Below, in pieces: positions 56,613-64,000 of a DNA stretch of 64,000 bases; the stretch's first letter is position 1, and each line of letters opens with the position of its first letter. Source of the DNA: Lolium rigidum (Eukaryota > Streptophyta > Magnoliopsida > Poales > Poaceae); assembly GCF_022539505.1 (NCBI RefSeq), contig NC_061511.1, positions 33,366,620 to 33,430,619 on the forward strand, in the 5' to 3' direction. A program made the position numbers and the translations under genes. The notes beneath the pieces are model-generated. The model was not told where the DNA came from. It saw only the letters and a list, made by a program, of their open reading frames with translations, and did no database searches.

Positions 56613-58518
56613 TTTGTTAATAGAGGATCCTTAAATAATTTGAGGCAGGATTCTGCATACGCGTGGGCCAGCCTGCCACGCGTCTACCGTGTTCCCTTCG
56701 GAAAGGTTGGCCTTCGGTGAACGATACCCATCAATGTCATGCTGCCTTGGCACGTGACACCAATAGATATCCTATAGATTACTAGCTCAATGCCGCGCGT
56801 TGCTGCTAAATAATAAGAACAACATTGATCACGGTTGATAAATCTTCTCTTATATCTCACTCCGAACAACTATTTGCCCACCCTTGTTATGATCGTATTA
56901 TGTGCTAATGAATAACTATGTTTTGACAAAAAAAAACACAAATAGTTATGCATGGCAATTCATTGGCTACACATAAATCAATTTCCCCAAAGATTGACCA
57001 CCTCATTTTCGCACGTATGTCGATGTAGAGGAGATCTTCCACGGCGGGTAAGTTGCGACCTCGACAGCGAGCAGGCGAGCTTCCTGGCACGAACTAACAT
57101 GAGATCAAATGGATAGAGAAATAGAAGACACACTATTTGATTTGAGAGTTGGCCGGCGCGGTAACCAGAAGATACAATTTTGTACAACAAACTCAGGATA
57201 GAGGAAGCGTGCACAAGTCTAATACGTAATATTGTACGTACAATACATCTGATCGTTACAAACCACGAAACCACCAAAAAAAACAAATCCGATCAGCTCA
57301 CAAACTCGTAACTGGTCTATTCTTTATGGTACTCTAAAAGATTGTTTTTTGGCAGGTACTCTGCATCCCAGCTAAAGAACTATACAAAATCCAAATTAAT
57401 TAACTACTATTCAGCACGTCAAAGTATATGGTTGTCAATGCTTATATAGAAAATAATTCATAATTTAAATACTGTTGAGAAGCATGTCTATGACCACAGA
57501 ATCATTTTTATGTATGTACTACTTACAATTTACATAAAGTCATAATTTATAGCTGAGTAATATAAATGTGTCTTGTGCACACAAAAAAAGGTATCTGAAT
57601 TACTCCATGTACGTGTGGCACAATACAAGTTCAGAGCAGTGGTGTCAAGGGGCAAACCGATTGCAGGAAGTTCCATGGAACATTAAGGAGTTCATTTCCT
57701 ATTAATCACAATGGTACAGCACCGGTACAACAGACCATGTAACATTAAACAAGGCAGCACTGAAAAACAAGAACGTGGGGGAAAACAATCTGCTTTACAT
57801 CCGGCGTCCACGCCACCATGTCGTCTAGAAAAATTGAACAATCAGTGCTACAGAGAGAAATGAGAGGAGAGAGAAGGAGCATACACAGACTGCAAATCAT
57901 GAAGCAGCTCGCATGCTCATCCTCTGAGCAGGCGAGATCGACATGAATCAGACCGACTTAGAAACAGAGGAAGGGGTGCGGACCGAGCCGAGGGAGTCAA
58001 TCGGGCATGGGAGGTGATGAACGTCCCAGTCCAGCGCGGCCGCACCGCAAGCTCCGCTGCCATCTGCACCACCAAGCTCCAGCTCGTCGCTGTCGCCTGT
58101 CACTGCTTTCTCGTGGGAGAGGGAGGTTGAGATCTGGATAAGGCAGTGGGCGTTGTGCTGGGCTGGTACGTGGTACTGTGTCGTGCCTGTGTGGTGCGCT
58201 GCTTGCGGTATTGCCGTGCCCTAAACTTCCATCTATAGTGTTTGCAACCGACCGCTTGCGGCGGCGATCGGCGGGCAGGCGAGGAGCGGCCAGCGGCGAC
58301 CAGCGGGAAGGGCCAGGCATCCGATGCGGCACGGCCGGTTAATGAAAGGGACCTATCGATCCACCGAGGCCCTCCCGACCCGGGAGCTCTTAGGGATTGG
58401 ACGGGAACATTGGGCCCAAATAAAAATCTGGCCCAAGTGTGACACCAGGCAGTCACCTATTGCAATTTAATAGTAAAGATATACCTTCCAAAATGCTCAA
58501 GCCGAAATACATTCTACT
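56613..58518. other. Intergenic, no supported gene
   Basis: Short frames on both strands between 57990 and 58460 are GC-biased and carry no recognisable domain. 56620-57960 is AT-rich. No terminal repeats identified. Confidence 0.4.
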
Positions 58519-58534
58519 GAGAATTGCGGTAGGG

Positions 58535-59715
58535 AAGCAGCGGTAAGAGTCCCCCAAAACCCTCTCTCCCTCCCGAAACCATCCCACGAAGGTCAGGCCG
58601 CGCCTCTTCCCCCGCCTCCCCCAGACCCCCTCCTCCGCCCTCCCCTGCCACCGCCATCGGCGTGTGCCACCGAGTGTTGCCCGTGCGGTGCCGACGGCGG
58701 CGGGGTTGACTCTGCCCGCTATGAAGTTGGGGGCGCGGGGACCTTGTGCTAGCGGCAGTGCACTGCCGGCGGGCGTCGGTCCGGCGGGCGGCGTGGAACA
58801 CTGCGCGTCGGGTGGGAGGAGGGCGGTGGCGCGGCCGTTGGCGGCGGAGCTGCGTAGGCGGCGCCATGGCAGGGCCTGCTCGGCCCAGATCTGGGCCCAG
58901 GCGGGGCCCGGAGGGGCTCGACGGTCGACCTGCGCTTGGCACGCCGGCGGCGCTCCCTGGAGTCGGAGAAGGCACGTCAGCGGTTGGTGGGTGGCGGTGG
59001 AACTTCGGCTGGCCAGCTGCAGCGTAGCAGCGGGGATTTGCGGGCCTATTTGGGTCCGGTCGGGCCAGTTCGGGCCTGGTTTGCCTCGCCGCCTCGTCCG
59101 GTCGGCTACCGCGAAGGCGGTGGAGGCAGTTCCCTCCCGCGTGGCTGCGGTGCTGCTACCCCGGTCCCTGCTGCATCCCTTTTCTTCCTCTAGGCCCTGC
59201 TCCGGTGACCACAGTAAGGTGGCGAGGATGGCTACAAGACCGTGGTGGCGTGTGCTGGTGGGCGGCATGTTAGGTGGAGCATGTCGGAGCGTGCGGGGTG
59301 GTCGGTTTGGTGGTCGGGAGAAATCCCTGTCGGCATGCTCGACACAGACGCGGTGGCGCTCTGCGGGTGTCACCTTGCCTTCTCGAAGGGCGTCGGGTGT
59401 ACCTCCTCCTCAATCCCCTCCGCGTGCGGGAAACCCTAGGACTAGTCCGGGAAGCGACGTCGTCGTCGTTGTTTCCTTGGTGAAGGTGTTGCTTGGTATG
59501 CGGCGCCTCGGCGTGCTAGGAGCGTGGTGGTACTTCTCCGGAGGGCGCATCGGTTGCGGGTCGTCATCGTTTTCGTCGATCTGCCGGTGGCGGCATTACT
59601 TTTTCTTTCCTTTCTTTGTCTTTTCTCTTGGGCTTGGTTGTGCTGCGGCCCTAGCTTGTTCTTTGTATCGGGTGGTTTGCTATATTAAGATAGCGGGACG
59701 AAAGCCTATTTCGAG
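58535..59715 (+). mobile_element. LINE-tailed retroposon with 16-bp target duplication
   Basis: Flanked by GAGAATTGCGGTAGGG (58519-58534) and GAGAATTACGGTAGGG (59716-59731), one mismatch. The 3' end (TGCTATATTAAGATAGCGGG then CGAAAGCCTATTTCGAG) is like a Triticeae LINE 3' end, without a long A-tail. The 1.18-kb body is GC-rich with long open frames on both strands, but these are composition artefacts. No RT domain, so non-autonomous. Confidence 0.8.
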
Positions 59716-59731
59716 GAGAATTACGGTAGGG

Positions 59732-60751
59732 GGTGGATACACACACAATCTGTTCCACGTTTCTTGTGGGTCACTGTGGTGGAGCTAAGGTACCCTAGGG
59801 CATGGCGTGGAGTACGTTCCACATACCGGAGGGCTTGCTTGTCTTCCTAGTCATGCTGTTTCATTGCCTTTGACGTTTTCGGTGTGACTTATGCTGTCAG
59901 GTTATCCGTGTAAGAAGGCCAACTTCACTAAATTGTATACGTTCGGCCATGTTATAAAGTGGTGAGAAAGCTCGTTTTTCTAGAAAAAATTAGGATACGT
60001 GTGTTCTGCTGCAATACAGGCCGGGAAGCTTTGCAGCCCAGCAGATCGATGGGTCGCAGCTCAGCACGCATTCACAACGCTTGAGACCGCGCAAGGAAAA
60101 AATTGGCTTGAGTATATTGTTATTTTAGCAACGGCCCATGTGATGATTGCTGACTTGTGATAGAAGCATTGCTAAAAAAAGAGATATGAAAGTAGAGAAA
60201 ACCTTTTGCTTCTCTTAGCTATGACATGACCTCTTGGCAACAAAAGTAAGTCACTTTCTCCGTTGTATCGGATATCTTATCTTAGTAATATATATTCTTA
60301 TTTTAATTTAAAAAAATTATACTTTTAGGGAGCATTTAAACATTAATTGGTAGAAAATACTTAAGAAAGATAATCTATTTTCCACCATGTTTTCTGTCTT
60401 CTATAGATGCCCTGAAATAAATAAGAAAACAACGTTTCATCAACCATTTTACATTTGTGGGTGTGAAAATGGAGCTGCTACTCAACAATTTGTCAACCAG
60501 AATATTTTACAGCAGACAAGGCTTGAAAAATAGTTACATGATATTGTTTTGCAGTCAGCTTTGGTTTTGACACACAACACAAGATATAAGATATAGGATG
60601 AGCATATCCATCTATATCCAACATTTTTAATGGAGCTGTCCATACATAGAATATATATCCAAGCCTATGTATGTCAACCCACTCCTCATGGTTCCATTAT
60701 CAAAGATGTCTTATTGACTAACACATTAATGCTTAACTTATGTTATGCTTC
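59732..60751. other. AT-rich spacer, no gene seen
   Basis: Nothing recognisable lies between the retroposon and the gypsy-like LTR. Confidence 0.5.
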
Positions 60752-61920
60752 TGTTGCGGTCAGAAACCCACCGGCGGGCAGCGACTGGCAACACCGTAGA
60801 GCCGGGAACAACTAGGGCTGCGGCTGGCCCCAGTCCCTCAGAGCGACGGCCCGCAAAGCCTCCTGGTCGCACGTCCGATGCTATCGCAAGGGCGTGCCAC
60901 CTGACCTATACACGGTCGGGGAAGGTGTTGGATGATGCCTCGCTTAGTTTCCTGCATGGCATACACGTAAACGTTAAATACGAGCCTCGATCGGCTCTTC
61001 AGGTTGTCCTGTGAATCGGCTCAAGGAGCCGATCCACCCATGATTCGTACAAGGTGTCCGAATATATGGTGGTCCTGCTTGATCAAGATAAAGCTAAAGT
61101 GATCTACGACGATTTAGGGTTTTCACCGCATAATCGGATCATCCTACTCACGATTGGGCCTCGCGCTCGCGCACGGTGATCGTAAGCCGATCCTAGACAA
61201 GGCCTAAAAACCAACACGAGGTTGATCCCCGGAACATCCTGTCTAGGGCTAGCGAATTACACCCTACACGCCGCTGGATCCTCCAACCCTTTGTAAGGCC
61301 TAACTATTGCGGATGTTAAACTAATCCTTGTAGAACAAGGAGCAACCGTAACGGATCAGATCTACTAAACAATGATCAAGCGGGGTGCCGCCCCTACACC
61401 TAAGATAGGTGTAAGGGCGGCTAGATGTATAAGGGTTGCACTACGACAGCATATGATACGAAGAACAATGCTAACTCTAACACATCTAAGATAACTACAT
61501 TGCTCGCCATCAAAAAGGCTTCAGCACGAGCAACGCATGAACAACGTGGGTAGGCTTGTGCTGCCTAGATCGCAAGATGCGATCTAGGCAGCATGGTGCT
61601 TACTGGGAGAAACCCTCGAGACGAAGGAGTTGGCGATGCGCCGAGATTTGTTTGTGTTGAACGTTGGTTGTTGTTTATTCCACAAACCATAGATACATAT
61701 TTATAGTCCAAGGGACTTTCTAACTCAGGCGTGCACCTAACCGTGCACGGGTAAAACTCTATCTCCTAACCGACACGTAATCTAATATGTTACAGATACA
61801 TGGGCAAACTAGCCCAAATTTTGCATGTAAGACCGATTCACATATTCCTTCTATATATATATCTTCAAGTCCATCTTGATCGCGGCCCACCTCTGACTCG
61901 GTCAAATTCCGGTGATAACA
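60752..61920 (-). repeat. 3' LTR of a gypsy-like element
   Basis: In minus orientation it begins TGTTATCACCGG and ends TGACCGCAACA (TG...CA), 1169 bp. A polypurine tract lies just upstream at 61921-61932, so the internal region continues to the right. It contains the hairpin ATCGGCTC-AAG-GAGCCGAT (61015-61033), the same motif that recurs in the internal region. The 5' LTR is beyond the window. Confidence 0.8.
61698..61705 (-). promoter_or_regulatory. TATA box of the gypsy-like LTR
   Basis: TATAAATA on the minus strand, about 215 bp into the LTR, within GGACTATAAATATG. A plausible U3 promoter core. Confidence 0.6.
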
Positions 61921-61932
61921 CATGCCCCCTGG
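61921..61932 (-). other. Polypurine tract
   Basis: Minus strand CCAGGGGGCATG immediately precedes the LTR start TGTTATC, the position expected for plus-strand priming of an LTR retroelement. It fixes the orientation of the element. Confidence 0.7.
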
Positions 61933-62203
61933 TTTTGGAAATGACATTTCCAAAATCATTATGCTTTTCTTCCGTCGGGTCATGTCGTGGCGGAGCGAGA
62001 ACCCGCCGCGAGAATCCTTCATCATGATGCCTTGCCCCTTCCACTTCTCCACGTGGCCGCAAGATTTTCCTGTTGGGCATCGTCTCCTCGGAAACTGCTG
62101 TGGCATTGAATCTCCCTCATATCCCTTTTATTTAACCGTTCTAAACAGCTTGCTCCTCCTTCGCCCTCCTCGCATTAGCATCCAAAAACCCTCCTGCGCC
62201 ACT

Positions 62204-62668
62204 ATGTCTTCTTCTTCCTCTTCCTCTTCCTCCTCCGAACTTTCCTACGGGTCCTCCTCCTCCCGCGAGACGCCGCCGGACATCCGCGCCCCAGAAGAAT
62301 GGGACGAGGAAAGCCACGCCTCCTCCATCTGGTCCGAGGATGACAAGTCCTTGACCAGCGGGGATGAAGATCTTCAGTTCCTCGCCGACGGGGAACTGGA
62401 GTCGGAAAGCGAGGACGACCGGTTCCCCTGGGACGGCTGTCCCACCTCTGAAGAAGAGGAAGAGGAAGAAGACGACGATGACGACGACTCCCTCGAGGGC
62501 TACCCGCCGGCGAAGCGCCTCCGCATGTGGTGGGACGACGACAGCAGCGACGATGAAGACGGGGATGAAGCTCCCGTAGAGGGCTACGGGAGTAGCGACG
62601 AGGAGCCCATCGGCAGCAGTGCCGATGAGAGTTCCGAGGATGACGACGAGGGCAGCGATGGCCCGTAG
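62204..62668 (+). CDS. Acidic nuclear-type protein, antisense in the gypsy-like element
   Basis: 154 aa, antisense to the retroelement. A TATA-like TTTTATTTAA lies at about 62128-62137, followed by a short leader and ATG at 62204. The protein starts with a poly-Ser run, is rich in Asp/Glu/Ser throughout, has an unbroken run of Glu then Asp near residues 83-97, and carries one basic patch (PAKRLRMWW) that could act as a nuclear signal. No enzyme domain. The composition resembles acidic activators or histone-binding tails, but function is unknown. The frame has no internal stop and ends in an Asp/Glu/Ser-rich tail. Confidence 0.55.
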   Translation: MSSSSSSSSSSELSYGSSSSRETPPDIRAPEEWDEESHASSIWSEDDKSLTSGDEDLQFLADGELESESEDDRFPWDGCPTSEEEEEEEDDDDDDSLEGYPPAKRLRMWWDDDSSDDEDGDEAPVEGYGSSDEEPIGSSADESSEDDDEGSDGP

Positions 62669-62929
62669 ATTAGGATCTACTAGTATAGGCCTAGCAGTAG
62701 TAGATTGGTCAATAGACCCTTCTTTTGTCCTTCCTTCTCCGAGCAATCGGTTCTTCTTTTGTAAGAAATCATGTCTATTAATGAAGAAGTTTCCCCAATT
62801 TGATTTTGCCGATTTCTTTTAAACCGATTCTCACTGAGCCCATGGCAACGCATCGATCTCTCATAATCCGCCCTTCCTTTCTTTGACCACGGGGTGACTG
62901 CATTCTTGATCAAAACTCAAAAAGCCGAT

Positions 62930-63930
62930 GTCAGTGCATCAAGCCTTCATAAACTATCCTTCGTCCTTTCGAACAATGAATTTGAGTTCCGCCGGATCAC
63001 CCTTGACAAAAAATCGCGGCTCGGGACTAGCCGATGACCATCCAATCGGCTTTCAAAAACAGAGTATCCACTAGGCCAGCTTGCCCCCGAGTCTTAGTCA
63101 AGGCGAGAACGGTAATGGATTAGTCGAATGTGCGGCCATTGGCCTCTCGTCATAACGCAGAGCCAGCCGATTTCGACAAAATCGACTCCCCGGAGCGAGA
63201 GGACCTTCGGGGTGAGCTGCCCCCCGAGCTTCTTTAGTCTATTCCTTGCGCCTTGCTGGTCAGATCGGCTCCTGTCCTTCGGCGGATCTGATGCAATCCA
63301 TCCTTGACCTGATCTGCACGTCCAGGCTGCTCTTGGCATCCCATTGAATTTCTGCTTATAACAGTTATACCTCTCTTGAGTCGATGGCCATGTATCGGCT
63401 TTATATCCTTAAGTCGATGTCTGCTGCATCGGCTGTGCTTAAAATTTTTTTGAATTTTTTTACGGCCGATTTATGTATCGGCCCCCATACTTGACATTCC
63501 TACTTCATATCCTCGTGTTTTATCCACCTAGGTGCCCCCCCGAGCCGATTCTGTCAAGAGAATTGATGGTATCGGCTCTTTAGGTATTCCCTGCTGGATC
63601 AAACGTGGGACCCAGACAGAATGGATGCTGAGGATAATTTTGGCCGATTGCTGGAATCGGCCTCCACGCTGTTTGTTCGATGAAGGTTTCGTAATGTTCC
63701 TTCGTAAACTTTTGGGGCCGATCACAAGGATCAGCCTCACCACGCTTGCTCGCTGATTTGCTCCAGCTACACGGTTAGGCCGGTGGATATAACCAACCCA
63801 ATCTCTGACTTTATCATGTTGGTGCGCTGGTCGTCGTCCACCTCGAGTGCATCGTGTAATCGTGGAGCACTAAGCTTCGTCGGAAGGACGAGCACCATGT
63901 TTGTGCTAGCCGATGTCTCATCATCGGCTT
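62930..63930. repeat. Cluster of GCCGAT...ATCGGC hairpins
   Basis: Perfect short hairpins at 63029-63051 (AGCCGAT/ATCGGCT), 63464-63483 (GGCCGAT/ATCGGCC), 63542-63578 (GAGCCGAT/ATCGGCTC), 63642-63662 (GGCCGATT/AATCGGCC) and 63909-63930 (AGCCGATG/CATCGGCT), plus imperfect pairs near 63380-63435 and 63716-63737. At least seven inverted pairs of one core motif in 1 kb. Confidence 0.85.
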
Positions 63931-64000
63931 TCCTTTGCTTGGGGCGCCACTCTTTTCTTTGTGGCCGACCTTCTTCATCCAGGGTTCGCTGAATTTTGGC

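Larger units (their letters stand above)
61921..64000 (-). mobile_element. 3' internal region of the gypsy-like element
   Basis: This lies between the polypurine tract and the window edge, with no pol domain visible in minus orientation. A long non-pol stretch before the 3' LTR, together with an opposite-strand gene, recalls Tat/Ogre-lineage gypsy elements (family knowledge; lineage assignment is inference). It contains the antisense gene 62204-62668 and the hairpin cluster 62930-63930. Confidence 0.6.

Noticed and set aside
58664..59788. Long open frames on both strands (up to 374 codons)
   Set aside because: GC-rich, low-complexity Gly/Arg/Ala/Pro composition, overlapping frames on both strands, and the whole stretch lies within a retroposon defined by target duplications.
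61922..62203. N-terminal extension of the acidic protein to 248 aa
   Set aside because: It would start inside the polypurine tract and cover the TATA-like sequence; the ATG at 62204 after a leader is more natural.
1..64000. CRISPR arrays, bacterial operons or phage genes
   Set aside because: Introns, MITEs, LINEs, LTR elements and plant gene families show a plant nuclear genome; the repeats present are transposon-derived.

Overview
The window looks like nuclear DNA of a pooid grass, most likely Triticeae (wheat, barley or Aegilops type). The reasons are short CACTA elements with CACTACTAGGAAAA termini, Stowaway and Tourist-like MITEs, several non-LTR (LINE) elements, large LTR retroelements, GC-rich grass first exons, and two exact 100-N scaffold gaps (5211-5310, 54004-54103). 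There are no operons, CRISPR arrays or bacterial features. Family names are recognised by eye; no database search was run.

Four host genes stand out, all on the minus strand. Two are paralogous F-box genes (686-2007 and 19254-20569), each with a short first exon, a mini-intron and a large second exon. One is a complete six-exon ACT-domain-repeat gene of the ACR9/ACR10 type (26542-29362, 443 aa). One is an uninterrupted CC-NB-ARC-LRR resistance gene of the RPS2/RPS5 type (37776-40580, 934 aa). The rest is mostly mobile DNA.

Layout. 3.7-14.85 kb is a near-palindrome: two arms of about 2.5 kb, tail to tail, hinge near 12338, each carrying a Ulp1-like (C48) cysteine-protease gene copy. The left arm is split by a minus-strand copia element (5311-11219), whose protease active-site codons are in turn split by a CACTA element (5483-7116) carrying what looks like a GRAS gene fragment. 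15.45-18.86 kb is a degenerate tandem array with Stowaway copies at the same site in two units and a LINE fragment inside. 20.9-21.8 kb holds a decayed RNase-H-type LINE end. A hAT-like MITE lies 380 bp upstream of ACR9. 32.5-37.3 kb mixes retroposons, a Tourist-like MITE and a CACTA fragment containing a 5S rRNA-like internal promoter.

42.3-50.64 kb is a nearly full-length LINE interrupted by a second CACTA element, followed by two more LINE pieces (50.65-54.0 kb) and two further CACTA elements (to 56.6 kb). 58.5-59.7 kb is a short LINE-tailed retroposon with a 16-bp target duplication. From 60752 to the end lies the 3' LTR and 3' internal region of a minus-strand gypsy-like element, with an antisense gene for a highly acidic 154-aa protein and a cluster of GCCGAT/ATCGGC hairpins.

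The observations most worth following are the protease-gene palindrome (a natural hairpin-RNA candidate), the acidic antisense gene in the gypsy-like element with its hairpin cluster, and the CACTA family whose subterminal motif changes between copies.
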